A stretch of DNA of 64,000 nt from Methylobacterium sp. 2A. GTDB taxonomy: Bacteria > Pseudomonadota > Alphaproteobacteria > Rhizobiales > Beijerinckiaceae. The stretch lies in NCBI RefSeq assembly GCF_009806555.1, contig NZ_VUOK01000003.1, positions 62,001 to 126,000 of the forward strand, read 5' to 3'. The position numbers were made by a program, and so were the translations under genes. Positions 56,035 to 64,000 of this stretch are shown piece by piece; position 1 is the first letter of the stretch; the number at the start of each line of letters is the position of its first letter. Under the pieces are notes generated by a model, which was given only the letters and a program-made list of their open reading frames with translations, did no database searches and was not told the origin of the DNA.

Positions 56035-56334
56035 GTGTCGTTCAGGAACGGTCTGGCCGGCTTCGCGCTGGCGATGATGAGCGCCGCCCCGGCTCCGGCC
56101 TGGGCCTGGGGCGTTCCCGGCTGCACCAATTTGCCCGAATACAATCGCGCCCTCGGAGCGCTGCAGGGCATGACGAGCGCCTGCGACATGAGCGTCGAGG
56201 AGGCCCGGCGGGTCGTCGCGGCCCATGACGGCGTCGCCCCACCGCCCGCCGCAGCGCCGACGGTCGCACCGCCGCCCCAGGCCCATCACCGGCATCACCG
56301 GAGGGTCCGGCACGGGCACGCGCTCCGGCCCTGA
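56035..56334 (+). CDS. Small secreted protein with His-rich tail
   Basis: 99 residues from a GTG with GGGAGG upstream. The signal GLAGFALAMMSAAPAPAWA is followed by GVPGCTNLPEYNRALGALQG, then CDMSVEEARRVVAAHDG and a Pro/Ala/His tail [18 protein letters not shown]. Two cysteines could form one disulfide. It is not recognised. The His-rich tail may bind metal. The 3' end runs into the YCII-like remnant. Confidence 0.6.
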   Translation: MSFRNGLAGFALAMMSAAPAPAWAWGVPGCTNLPEYNRALGALQGMTSACDMSVEEARRVVAAHDGVAPPPAAAPTVAPPPQAHHRHHRRVRHGHALRP

Positions 56335-56468
56335 ACGCGTCCGCGCCGCATCTGCTCGAAGGCGAGGCCGCGGCACGCATCGCGGCGGATCCGTTCCTTC
56401 AGGTGGATCTGTTCGAGCGGGTCGCGATCCGGCGCTGGCGCAAGGCCTATCGCGACGGCAGATGCTGA
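56335..56468 (+). pseudogene. YCII-domain protein C-terminal remnant
   Basis: In the frame ending at the TGA at 56466 the sequence reads LLEGEAAARIAADPFLQVDL, then FERVAIRRWRKAY. This matches the C-terminal helix and last strand of YciI-like (YCII) proteins, with the typical ADP...LFE...W pattern. The N-terminal part is missing, and no start precedes it in this frame. It is read as a truncated remnant. Confidence 0.45.
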
Positions 56469-56491
56469 CTTCAGAAAACGGGAGGAGCCGG

Positions 56492-57283
56492 ATGGCTTTT
56501 GCGGACCTCGACGGAATCCGGCTGCACTACCGGACGGATGGCGATCCGGCGCACCCCGCGCTCGTGCTGTCCAACTCGCTGGGCGCGTCGCTGGACATGT
56601 GGGCGCCGCAGGTCGAGCCCCTGGCGCGCCGCTTCCACCTGGTCCGCTACGACACCCGCGGGCACGGGCAATCGGAAGTCGCGCCGGGACCCTACACGAT
56701 CGCCCAGCTCGGCCGGGACGTGATCGGCCTGCTGGACCATCTCGGCCTCGGCCGGGCACATTTTGCCGGCGTGTCGATGGGCGGCCTGACGGGGCAATGG
56801 CTCGCCCTGAACCATCCGGAGCGTCTGGCGCGCCTCGCCCTGTGCAACACGGCCGCGTATATCGGCCCCCCGGAGAACTGGACCAACCGCGTCGCGGCGG
56901 TCCGCGCCGATGGCGTCGGCAGCATCGCCGATGCCTTGGCCGCGCGCTGGCTGACGGCGGATTACGCGGCCGCCCATCCCGACCTCGCATCCAGCCTGCG
57001 CCGGATGCTGGCGGCCACGGCTGCCGAGGGCTACGCGGGCGCGTGCCTGGCGGTGCGCGATGCCGATTTCCGCGCCGATCTCGCGCGGATCGCCGTGCCG
57101 ACGCTCGTGATCGCCGGGACGCACGACCTTTCGACGCCGGCGGCCGAGGGCCGCTTCCTGGCCGGCAACATCCCCGATGCGCAGTACCGCGAACTGAGCG
57201 GCGCCCACCTGACGAACCTGGAGGATGTCGCGCGGTTCAACGCGGCGCTGCTGGCGTTCTTCGGCGAGGCGCCCATGTCGTAG
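56492..57283 (+). CDS. pcaD: 3-oxoadipate enol-lactonase
   Basis: 263 residues, alpha/beta hydrolase. The nucleophile elbow GVSMGGLTGQW, oxyanion region LSNSLGASLDMWAPQ, catalytic Asp in VIAGTHDLSTP, and His in LSGAHLTNLED are present. SNSLG followed by MW is typical of PcaD, which opens 3-oxoadipate enol-lactone in the beta-ketoadipate pathway. GGAGG lies before the ATG. Other pca genes are absent here, so a related lactone hydrolase is possible. It ends TAG within TAGAGC, starting a repeat-rich stretch. Confidence 0.85.
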   Translation: MAFADLDGIRLHYRTDGDPAHPALVLSNSLGASLDMWAPQVEPLARRFHLVRYDTRGHGQSEVAPGPYTIAQLGRDVIGLLDHLGLGRAHFAGVSMGGLTGQWLALNHPERLARLALCNTAAYIGPPENWTNRVAAVRADGVGSIADALAARWLTADYAAAHPDLASSLRRMLAATAAEGYAGACLAVRDADFRADLARIAVPTLVIAGTHDLSTPAAEGRFLAGNIPDAQYRELSGAHLTNLEDVARFNAALLAFFGEAPMS

Positions 57284-57330
57284 AGCCGTGCTCCGTCGCG
57301 ATGGTTCAGGCAGGGGGCTCATCCAGAGAA

Positions 57331-57452
57331 CGGCCGTCCAACCCATCCCCTCATCGCTGAGATGACCGCGCAGCGGGCCGCGAAGAGGAGCTCCTGCGAG
57401 GCCTGCGCTGCGCTCCGGCGCCTCAGCGATGAGGGGGTGGGTCGGACGGCCG
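57331..57452. repeat. 122-bp palindromic element
   Basis: Left arm CGGCCGTCCAACCCATCCCC followed by TCATCGCTGAG, and right arm CTCAGCGATGAGGGGGTGGG followed by TCGGACGGCCG, are inverted with about three mismatches over 30 bp. An inner palindrome GAGGAGCTCCT lies between. It is non-coding. Confidence 0.75.
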
Positions 57453-57506
57453 CCCCGAGCCTTGTCTCGCATCGCGAATCGCTCGGCGATCCGATCGATC
57501 GCGTCT

Positions 57507-57938
57507 CTACGGGTCGTCGGGCTCCGCCGCGGCCCGAGCCTGCGCCCAGGCGCGGTCGCGCTCGGCCTGCCGGGCGCGCTGCGCGGCCATGTAGGCCTCC
57601 TGGTCCGGCTGCGCCTGCCGGCTGCGGCGCTTCGCCCGGGCGGCCGCCCGCTTGCGCCACGCCTCGGTCTCGGCTTTCTGGCGCAGCAATTCCTCGACCG
57701 TGATGGGTTTCACCGGCTCCTTCGGCTGGGCCCAGGCATAGGCGCGCCGCGGCGTCGGCCGGGGCGCGGCCTCCGGCCGCGATGGCCGGATGGCGCGCAT
57801 CGCCTCGGCGAGCGTCAGGCCGGCGCCGGCAGCGATGCGGGCGGCGGCGGCCTGCGCGGCCGCGCGCTCGCCCGAGGTCGCGCCCTGCGCGGCGAGCGTG
57901 AGGCACTTCTCGAACCGGTCTCGGTCGGCGGGCGTCAT
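57507..57938 (-). CDS. Hypothetical protein, DUF2786-like N-terminus, coiled-coil tail
   Basis: 143 residues. The first 45 residues (FEKCLTLAAQGATSGERAAA, then QAAAARIAAGAGL) resemble DUF2786, a short helical module found in phage and plasmid proteins. The rest is Arg/Ala/Gln-rich and probably a long helix (QKAETEAWRKRAAARAKRR). There is no signal peptide. The function is unknown. It is next to the palindrome at 57331-57452 and could be of mobile origin. Confidence 0.65.
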   Translation of the reverse strand: MTPADRDRFEKCLTLAAQGATSGERAAAQAAAARIAAGAGLTLAEAMRAIRPSRPEAAPRPTPRRAYAWAQPKEPVKPITVEELLRQKAETEAWRKRAAARAKRRSRQAQPDQEAYMAAQRARQAERDRAWAQARAAAEPDDP

Positions 57939-57995
57939 CGGGCGCGTATAGCGCCCGGACGACCCGCCGTCCCGCCGGTTCTCGATCCGGCTCGC

Positions 57996-58565
57996 TCAGT
58001 CCGGTTTGGCGCTCGCCACGGTGTCGGTGAAGCTGTAGCTGCCGAGCTTCTCGCCGACGACCTGGACGGCGCCCTCCGTCAGCGTGTTCAGCCGGCGCGA
58101 GCGGATCGTCATCGTGCCGGACAGGCCCGCGAACTTGCCGGTCCCGCCGATCCACGTGCCCGTCCCCTCGCTCACCGCGGCGAGCGGCTGAAGCGGGTAG
58201 TCCCACTTCTCGAACACGTGGTCGCCCTCGGCATCGACGTAGTCGCAATAGCCGTGGTTCTCCAGGGTCTTGGCGCCGGTGTCGATCGTCGGCGCGGAGG
58301 TGCAGCGCCCGGCCATGTTGTGCAGGAGCTTGCCGCCGGATTCGTTGACCGCGGTCATCATGTTGATCGTGGCCGAGGCCACGCGGTTCTCGCCGATGGT
58401 GACGGGCTTCGGCGCCCCCACCACCGTCGAGGTGTAGGTGATCCGGAAATCCCCCTGCCGCGGCATGTCCTCGGCGCCGGCCGTGGCGGAGCCGAGGAGC
58501 AGCAGGCCGAGCGCCGCTGCCGAACATGGCGCGGGTGAGGCGAACGCGATTTCTCTGCACATCAT
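57996..58565 (-). CDS. Secreted beta-barrel-like hypothetical protein
   Basis: 189 residues. A signal (AALGLLLLGSATAGA) is followed by a beta-rich domain: DFRITYTSTVVGAPKPVTIG, TGTWIGGTGKFAGLSGTMTI, and KLGSYSFTDT. The G-TG-F-GLSG pattern recalls small lipocalin or allene-oxide-cyclase-like barrels and DUF3224 proteins. Three cysteines follow the signal. The start is one of two adjacent ATGs (58565 or 58562). It is monocistronic, with no known role. Confidence 0.75.
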   Translation of the reverse strand: MMCREIAFASPAPCSAAALGLLLLGSATAGAEDMPRQGDFRITYTSTVVGAPKPVTIGENRVASATINMMTAVNESGGKLLHNMAGRCTSAPTIDTGAKTLENHGYCDYVDAEGDHVFEKWDYPLQPLAAVSEGTGTWIGGTGKFAGLSGTMTIRSRRLNTLTEGAVQVVGEKLGSYSFTDTVASAKPD

Positions 58566-59005
58566 GACGACCTCCCAGTCTGGCGCATGCGAGACGGGCC
58601 GGCACGGGACTTCCTGGCCGAGATCCGGCCGGCCGAATCATCGGCGCCATGCGAAGAGTGATGCCGCCGCCCTATCGATTCAACACTATATTTTTTGATA
58701 TACCGGTCGATCGTGGCGGGTAAAATTGCAATTCGCCGGTTTTTTGCAGATTATAATTGAAAAACTGCCACCGACGATCGAATAGGCCAAATCGAGTCTC
58801 TGCCGTGAAGAGAAATTCAAAGAAATAACTGTATTTGAAAAAGTTATTATTATGCGAAAATAAACATTTTCTATATATTAGTCTGACATTATTAGTTGTG
58901 TGGATCGCAAGGACTTTGTTACGGATTGGATTTTACCGCATCCTGCGGTCCGGGTCGTTCCTGTGAGCGCGGCTAGAAACGGATCCGCGGCGGCAGGGCG
59001 ACAGT
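58566..59005. other. AT-rich intergenic region
   Basis: From about 58675 to 58920 the sequence is markedly AT-rich, with runs such as TATATTTTTTGATATA and AACATTTTCTATATATT, in a genome that is otherwise above 65% GC. No gene was seen. Such islands attract MucR/H-NS-like proteins and can be remnants of acquired DNA or strong promoter regions. Confidence 0.6.
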
Positions 59006-59230
59006 TTAAACGTCGGCGCAGGTCTTGCCGTCCGGCCGGCTCATCGGTGCGCCTGCGCCGCCGTGCGGGCCGCTCAAGGCGAGGAGGATCCGCCCGAGCA
59101 GCGCTCGCGAATGCCGCGCGATGCTGGTCCCGACGATGTCGGCATCCGCGAGGCGCGGGCTGGCGTCATAGGCCGCACGCAGCTTGGCGAGCTGGCGCCT
59201 GCGCAGTTCGGGATCGATGGATGCCATCAC
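59006..59230 (-). CDS. Small hypothetical protein
   Basis: 74 residues from GTG 59230 (or ATG 59227). SIDPELRRRQLAKLRAAYDA, then ADADIVGTSIARHSRALLG, is helical, with no signal peptide. The codon pattern is plausible but the ribosome binding site is weak, and no family was recognised. Read as a possible small gene in a gene-poor stretch. Confidence 0.4.
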   Translation of the reverse strand: MMASIDPELRRRQLAKLRAAYDASPRLADADIVGTSIARHSRALLGRILLALSGPHGGAGAPMSRPDGKTCADV

Positions 59231-59481
59231 CCGCCCCCCGGCTGGCTGTGGTCCGCGGTGCGCCCCCGCGAACGAGCCATCGACCTACAGAGTCGGGGAG
59301 TTGGAAAACCGTGTCTGAACGGTCCCTACGACCTTTAGCGCCGGAACGCCTGGACATACGCCGCAGGCTCCCCGACCGTGTGGTCAAGGTGCAGGTGTCG
59401 TTCTGGTCGACACCAACCATCAGACAGGGGATTCCACGCCCCAGGGCCGCGCGTACGGCCCCGCGAGACGGTTAGTCGATC

Positions 59482-60225
59482 TTAGGAACGAAATCCAGAC
59501 CGCCGCGCCGCACCATGTTCGAGCGCGCGCATCGTCGCGTCGAGCAGGATGGCGAGCGCGGAGACGACGAGGCCGCCCTGGAGGACGTAGGCGGTGTTGC
59601 CCGTGAGCAGGCCCGAGATGATGACCTCGCCCAGGGTGCTGGCCGCCACCGTCGAGCCGATGGTCGCCGTCGCGAGGCCGATCACGGCCGTGAGCCGAAC
59701 CCCCGAGAGGATCATCGGCAGGGCAAGCGGCAGCTCCACCTGAACGAGCCGCTGGCGGTCGGTGAGACCCATGCCGCGCGCCGCGTCCATCAGCGCCGGA
59801 TCGAGGCCTTCGAGGCCGGTGAGCGTCGTCTCGAAGATCGGCAGCAGCCCGTACAGCACGAGGGCGACGAGGGTCGGCACCGGCCCGAACCCGAAGACCG
59901 GCACGGCGAGCGCCAGGACCGCCACCGGCGGAAAGGTCTGGCCGAGATTGGCCAAGGCCCGGGCGAACGGCAGGATGTCGCGTCCGGCCGGCCGCGTCGC
60001 GGCGACCGCGAAGCCGATGGCCAGCACGCTCGCCGCCAGGGTCGCGGCGGCAACCAGCAGGAGGTGGTTGATCGTGAGCGTCAACAGCGCGGTCTGCGCG
60101 TAGATCGGCGCCGTGTCGCCGGGCGCGAAGGGGCGAAACAGGCCCGCGAAGCTCTGCGGCGTCAGCAGGAAGGCGCCGAGGAGCAGCAGCAGCGCGCAAT
60201 GCGCCAGGAATCCTGCACGGCTCAC
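59482..60225 (-). CDS. yehW: Osmoprotectant ABC transporter permease YehW-like
   Basis: 247 residues from a GTG overlapping the ATPase stop (GTGA). About six helices, with EAA loop MDAARGMGLTDRQRLVQVEL and VRLTAVIGLATATIGSTVAA, typical of OpuCB/YehW permeases. It is the last gene of an operon with the order binding protein, long permease, ATPase, short permease, identical to E. coli osmF-yehYXW. It imports glycine betaine-like quaternary amines. Confidence 0.88.
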   Translation of the reverse strand: MSRAGFLAHCALLLLLGAFLLTPQSFAGLFRPFAPGDTAPIYAQTALLTLTINHLLLVAAATLAASVLAIGFAVAATRPAGRDILPFARALANLGQTFPPVAVLALAVPVFGFGPVPTLVALVLYGLLPIFETTLTGLEGLDPALMDAARGMGLTDRQRLVQVELPLALPMILSGVRLTAVIGLATATIGSTVAASTLGEVIISGLLTGNTAYVLQGGLVVSALAILLDATMRALEHGAARRSGFRS

Positions 60226-61154
60226 GGGCGGGCGCCCTGCGCCTCGAGGGCGGCGCGCGTCACCCGGCCGAGGCGCACGCCGTCCCGGCTGACCGGCAGG
60301 GCGGGGCGGCGCGACCACAGGCTCTCGGCCAGGGCCGCGCGCACCGAGGTGCCCGCCGGGATCGGCTCGCCCGGCGCTTCGCCCGGCTCGACGAGGTCGT
60401 CCACGACGCGCAGCGCCATGAGCTGGAAGGCCCGGTCGCGGCCGCCGAGGAGGGCGCCGACGAAATCCGTCGCCGGGGCGCCGATCAGCGCCGCCGGGTC
60501 GGCCTCCTGCACGAGCCGGCCCCCGTCCATCACGGCGATCCGGTCGCCGAGCTGCAGGGCTTCGTCCATGTCGTGGGTCACCAGGACGATGGTGGTGCCG
60601 GTGCGCCGCTGGATCGCCCGCAGGTCCGCCCGGGCCTGGCCGCGGATGATCGGATCGAGGGCGCCGAAGGGCTCGTCCATCAGCAGGATCGGCGGCTCGG
60701 CGGCGAGCGCCCGGGCCACGCCGATCCGCTGCTGCTCGCCGCCCGAGAGCGCCGCCGGGAACCGGTCCCGGTAGGCGGCCGGATCGAGGTTGAACAGGCC
60801 GAGCAGCGCGTCGACCCGTTCATCGATGCGCCGCCGGTCCCAGCCGAGAAGCCGCGGCACCACCGCGATGTTCTCCGCCACGGTGCGGTGGGGGAACAGG
60901 CCGTGCCCCTGGATCGCGTAGCCGATCCCCCGGCGCAGGACGTGCGGGGCGACCTCCCGGATGTCCCGGCCCGCGATCCGGACCGTCCCGGCGCTCGGCT
61001 CGACGAGGCGGTTGATCATCCGCAGCAGGGTCGTCTTGCCAGACCCCGAGGTGCCGACCACCGTCAGGATCGCGCCGGCCGCGACCCTCAGGCTGACGTC
61101 GGACACAACCGCCCTGGCGCCGAAGACGCGGCTGACGCCGGCGAGTTCGATCAT
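60222..61154 (-). CDS. yehX: Osmoprotectant ABC transporter ATP-binding protein YehX-like
   Basis: 310 residues: Walker A GTSGSGKTT, Q-loop AIQGHGLFPHRT, signature LSGGEQQR, Walker B ILLMDEPFGALDPI, H-loop LVTHDMDEAL. A C-terminal segment of about 60 residues (MALRVVDDLVEPGEAPGEPI) takes the place of a CBS domain, as in YehX. It starts 11 nt after the long permease and overlaps the short permease gene. Confidence 0.92.
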   Translation of the reverse strand: MIELAGVSRVFGARAVVSDVSLRVAAGAILTVVGTSGSGKTTLLRMINRLVEPSAGTVRIAGRDIREVAPHVLRRGIGYAIQGHGLFPHRTVAENIAVVPRLLGWDRRRIDERVDALLGLFNLDPAAYRDRFPAALSGGEQQRIGVARALAAEPPILLMDEPFGALDPIIRGQARADLRAIQRRTGTTIVLVTHDMDEALQLGDRIAVMDGGRLVQEADPAALIGAPATDFVGALLGGRDRAFQLMALRVVDDLVEPGEAPGEPIPAGTSVRAALAESLWSRRPALPVSRDGVRLGRVTRAALEAQGARP

Positions 61155-61165
61155 CGGATCCGGCC

Positions 61166-62383
61166 TCACGGGCGCGGCTCGACGGCCCGGCCGCGGCTCA
61201 CCGCGATCGCGGCGTCGAGCAGCACGGCAGAGCCGCTCGCCAGCGCGACCGTCGGCAGCGCCCCGAGCAGGACGAGATCGCCCGCATTCTGGCTGATGCC
61301 CTGGAAGACGAACACGCCGAGGCCGCCGCCGCCCACGAGGCCCGCGATCACCGCGAGCCCGATATTCTGGACGAGGACGATGCGGATCCCGGTGAGGAGG
61401 CCCGAGAGCGCCAGCGGCAGCTCGACCTGGAGGAGGCGCTGGCGGCCGGTCATCCCGACGCCGCGTGCCGCGTCCCGCACCGGTTCGGGCACGGCGTCGA
61501 GCCCCGCCACGGTCGCGGCCGCCACGGGCAGGAGCGCGTAGGCGAACAGCGCCACGAAGGCCGGGGCGGGGCCGATCCCGGCGATCCCGAACTCCGAAGC
61601 TCCGGGGATCGTGCGGCCGATCCAGGCGAGCGGCGCGATCAGCATCCCGAACAGCGCCATGGAGGGGATGGTCTGCAGCACGTTGAGGCCGGTGAGCAGA
61701 ATCCGCCGCAGGGGCGGGACCGGGCGTGCCAGGACGGCGGCGGGGATGCCGACGAGGGCCGCGGCCGCCACCGACGACAGGGCGAGGCCGAGATGGGTCC
61801 GGACCTCCCGGCCGAACGTGTCCGAATGGCCGGCATATTCCCGCATCACCGAGAGGTTGTCCCAGAAGCCGGACCGGAGGGCGAGCCCCGCCAGGATCGC
61901 GAGGGCCATGAGAGCCGCGACCCGCATCCCGGGGCCGGGCCGCAGCCGCGCCAGCCCGTCGCCCGCGGCGAGGCCGGCGGCCGCGACGGCCAGCCACCAG
62001 CCGGAATCCGGCGAGACCCGGCTGTAGCGGTCGCCGGGCGGGGTCAGGTGATCGGCCGCCCAGCCGGCCGCGAGGCCGAGGAGCAGCAGCGCGGCCGCCC
62101 CCGCGGCGAGCCGGAGGGCCGGCGGGATCCGGAGCGCCAGCAGCGGCGCGGCGAGCCCTGAGACGGCGAGGAGCGCCAGCGCCGGGCCGGTTGGCAGCGC
62201 CGACCACGCCATCAGCGCGGTGCCCTCGGCGATCCGGTTCGGCCGCGCGATCATCAGCGGCAGCGCGAGGAGGCCGACGGCCAGCATGGCAGCGAGGGCC
62301 GCGCCCAGCGGATCGAGGCCGGAGGCGATCCGGCCGGCCGGGTGGGCGTCGATGCCCGTGCCGGCCGCAGAGGGTTGGCCCAT
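61166..62383 (-). CDS. yehY: Osmoprotectant ABC transporter permease YehY-like (long)
   Basis: 405 residues. It has extra N-terminal helices before the permease core, like YehY (385 residues). The core includes GLALSSVAAAALVGIPAAVL, EAA loop VRDAARGVGMTGRQRLLQVE and VIAGLVGGGGLGVFVFQGIS. It pairs with the short YehW-like permease. A small dispersed palindrome lies between this gene and the binding-protein gene upstream. Confidence 0.9.
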   Translation of the reverse strand: MGQPSAAGTGIDAHPAGRIASGLDPLGAALAAMLAVGLLALPLMIARPNRIAEGTALMAWSALPTGPALALLAVSGLAAPLLALRIPPALRLAAGAAALLLLGLAAGWAADHLTPPGDRYSRVSPDSGWWLAVAAAGLAAGDGLARLRPGPGMRVAALMALAILAGLALRSGFWDNLSVMREYAGHSDTFGREVRTHLGLALSSVAAAALVGIPAAVLARPVPPLRRILLTGLNVLQTIPSMALFGMLIAPLAWIGRTIPGASEFGIAGIGPAPAFVALFAYALLPVAAATVAGLDAVPEPVRDAARGVGMTGRQRLLQVELPLALSGLLTGIRIVLVQNIGLAVIAGLVGGGGLGVFVFQGISQNAGDLVLLGALPTVALASGSAVLLDAAIAVSRGRAVEPRP

Positions 62384-62437
62384 CCCGAGACTCCGGGCGC
62401 GGCCCAGGAGCTTGGCCGCGCGTCGCCTGGACTTAGC

Positions 62438-62485
62438 GCGCGCTCCGCCGAAGTGGACATGGACACCGGTTCGGCGGAGAGCGCG
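62438..62485. repeat. Small dispersed palindrome, copy B
   Basis: CGCGCTCCGCCGAA and TTCGGCGGAGAGCGCG form inverted arms around GTGGACATGGACACCGG. It is a copy of the 55119-55160 element. It lies inside the osmoprotectant operon between osmF and yehY, so it could reduce read-through or stabilise the upstream message. Confidence 0.65.
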
Positions 62486-62493
62486 GCCCGGCC

Positions 62494-63402
62494 TCAGGGT
62501 ACGAATCCCGACGCCTTCAAAAAGTCCGCCGCCACCGCGGAGGCGGGTTCGCCGCCGATCTGCACCCGGCCGTTGAGGTCGCGCAGGGTCGCGAGATCGA
62601 GTCGGCGGAAGATCGGGTCGAGCACCGTGGCGATCTCCGGATGCGCCCGCAGGACAGTCCCGCGAACCAGAGGCGCCGGCTGGTAGACCGGCTGGACGCC
62701 CCGATCGTCCGCCATCACCACGAGGCGGGCGGCGGCGAGGCTGCCGTCGGTCCCGAACACCATGGCGGCGTTGGTCCCGGAGGTGCCCCGCGCCGCCGCC
62801 GCGATCGTGGCGGCGGTGTCCCCGCCCGCCAGGATGATGAGCTGGTCCGGTCTGAGCGTGAAGCCGTAGGCCCGGCTGAAGGCCGGGAGCGCGGCCGGCG
62901 CGGAGACGAATTCCGCGGAGGCGGCGAGCTTGATCGCGCCACCGCCGGCCACGAAGCGGCCGAAATCGCTCATGGTCGTCAGGCCGTTGGCCCGGGCGAG
63001 TTCGGCCCGCACCGCGATCGCCCAGGTGTTGTCGGCCGAGGCGGGTGTCAGCCAGACGAGGTCGTTGGCGTTGAGATCCAGGCTCCGGGCGGTCTCGTAG
63101 GCGGCCCGCGCGTCCTTCCAGACCGGGAGATCCTGTCGTCCGAAGAAGAACGCCGCGTTGCCGGTATATTCCGGATAGATGTCGATCTGGCCCTCCAGCA
63201 GGGCCTGGCGCACGATCGACGTCGCCCCGAGCTGGGTCCTGTCGACGGTCGGGATGCCCCTGGCCCTGAGCGCCTGCAGGATGATGGCGCCGAGAACGCC
63301 GCCCTCGGTGTCGAGCTTGGAGGCGACCACGACGGGACCCGCCCGTGCGCCTGACAGGCCGACGAGCAGCGCGACGAGCCCCGCGAGGATCCGCTTGCCC
63401 AT
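62494..63402 (-). CDS. osmF: Osmoprotectant ABC substrate-binding protein OsmF-like
   Basis: 302 residues. The signal ILAGLVALLVGLSGARAG is followed by an OpuAC domain: VVASKLDTEGGVLGAIILQA, LEGQIDIYPEYTGNAAFFFG, LTPASADNTWAIAVRAE. The PASADNTWA and PEYTGN motifs are those of YehZ/OsmF-type quaternary-amine binding proteins. ATG at 63402. It is the first gene of the minus-strand osmoprotectant operon. Confidence 0.9.
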   Translation of the reverse strand: MGKRILAGLVALLVGLSGARAGPVVVASKLDTEGGVLGAIILQALRARGIPTVDRTQLGATSIVRQALLEGQIDIYPEYTGNAAFFFGRQDLPVWKDARAAYETARSLDLNANDLVWLTPASADNTWAIAVRAELARANGLTTMSDFGRFVAGGGAIKLAASAEFVSAPAALPAFSRAYGFTLRPDQLIILAGGDTAATIAAAARGTSGTNAAMVFGTDGSLAAARLVVMADDRGVQPVYQPAPLVRGTVLRAHPEIATVLDPIFRRLDLATLRDLNGRVQIGGEPASAVAADFLKASGFVP

Positions 63403-63718
63403 CGTCCCGGAAGCTCCTGTCCGGGCGGGCCCGGCGCGTCCGGTTCCGCGGTCAGGATCGGGTCCGGACCGGCCGCCGTCCGGTCCGGACCCGGCGCGGC
63501 GATGCCGGCCTGCCCGTGGCTGAACGTCGTGGTGGTCCGCGCCCTGTATTGACGTCCCGATCGGGCGCCAAGAGCGGAGACGATCTCGATCGAAACTCAA
63601 GCAAGTCGTCGAAATCCAGTTAAAACTCCTTAACCTTGACATGAGCTTTCGATGAACATCTCCGATCCGAACGATATATTCACGTGCAGGTTATTTCAAA
63701 TGGAGCCGAGTCGGAGGC
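63403..63718. other. 316-bp divergent intergenic region
   Basis: It lies between osmF and the small plus-strand gene. The right half (about 63590-63700) is relatively AT-rich and probably carries promoters for one or both genes. No element was identified with confidence. Confidence 0.5.
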
Positions 63719-63934
63719 ATGTCGTATTCGATCTTCGTCCGCGATCTCGCCCGGAATGAGGGGCGCGCCCCACAACTCCTCGCCTACGACATCCAGGACC
63801 GCGCGTTGGCGGCCTCCCTCGTGTCGGTGATCGCCACCTCGTATCGGGATCACGGCTTCAATCCGGCCACGCGGGTGCATTGGTTCCGGACCGACGGCTC
63901 CGTGCACGAGATCTATACCTGGCCGCAGGCCTGA
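63719..63934 (+). CDS. Small hypothetical protein
   Basis: 71 residues with CGGAGG just upstream of the ATG. MSYSIFVRDLARNEGRAPQL, ending RVHWFRTDGSVHEIYTWPQA, is well structured in composition with no signal peptide or cysteine. Not recognised. It somewhat resembles other small hypothetical proteins of this genus in length and style, but no function is implied. Confidence 0.65.
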   Translation: MSYSIFVRDLARNEGRAPQLLAYDIQDRALAASLVSVIATSYRDHGFNPATRVHWFRTDGSVHEIYTWPQA

Positions 63935-63941
63935 GACCGGC

Positions 63942-64000
63942 TCACGTGCCGCAGAAGGTCCGGTAGCCGATTCCGCCGCCCTCCGGCGCCTGCGCGAAGC
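63942..64000 (-). CDS. C-terminal end of a gene running off the window
   Basis: On the minus strand the frame ending at the TGA at 63942-63944 reads FAQAPEGGGIGYRTFCGT. This looks like a genuine protein C-terminus. The rest lies beyond the right edge and the family cannot be named. Confidence 0.45.
   Translation of the reverse strand, partial: FAQAPEGGGIGYRTFCGT

Overview
The window is a high-GC alphaproteobacterial chromosome segment, most likely Methylobacterium or a close relative. The clues are strong GC bias at third codon positions, a GCG_CRPN-prefix Trp/His repeat protein, a MucR-type regulator, Rhizobiales-style transport operons and dispersed palindromic repeats. No taxonomic marker is present, so this is inference. 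No CRISPR array, prophage or intact mobile element was seen.

Layout. 1-2100: a graveyard of IS5- and IS3-family fragments cut by inverted repeats and MITE-like elements. 2254-15651: a large organosulfur and sulfonate/methionine scavenging island. It holds a MetQ/N/I system with three MetQ-like binding proteins, two NtaA/SnaA/DszA-type flavin monooxygenases, an SsuD-like monooxygenase, a cupin, and two sets of aliphatic-sulfonate-type ABC components. 15987-24518: an SDR, then a class III adenylate cyclase/TolB/TPR protein, a vanadium-haloperoxidase-like PAP2 enzyme and a subtilase, followed by LuxR and Crp/Fnr regulators and a small Trp/His repeat protein. 24594-34435: a LysR-controlled, translationally coupled operon for uptake (PotDABC-like) and oxidation (FAD oxidases, HcnA/HcnB-like subunits, RidA) of an unidentified amino-acid-like or opine-like compound. 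34516-43570: YfdX protein, two-component system, PhaR-like small DNA-binding protein, heavy-metal RND adaptor and pump, beta-helix transferase. 43595-45640: L,D-transpeptidase, tRNA-Arg(TCT) and a frameshifted carboxymuconolactone decarboxylase pseudogene.

45731-53347 is the most notable part: a family 2 encapsulin nanocompartment. A cysteine desulfurase carries a roughly 240-residue disordered N-terminal cargo extension and overlaps the gene for the encapsulin shell. Upstream lie serine acetyltransferase (cysE) and a 68-residue unknown protein. Divergently transcribed are a split YeeE/YedE transporter and a sulfite dehydrogenase/cytochrome c pair. Together these genes could import sulfur compounds, make O-acetylserine and cysteine, release sulfur from cysteine inside a protein shell, and detoxify sulfite.

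53405-64000: GFA protein, MucR regulator, several small hypotheticals, pcaD next to a YCII-like remnant, more dispersed palindromes, and an OsmF-YehYXW osmoprotectant ABC importer. A further gene runs off the right edge. Three genes end in a TAG stop that is the first part of a TAGAGC motif at the edge of repeat-like sequence, so repeats may be trimming gene ends here.
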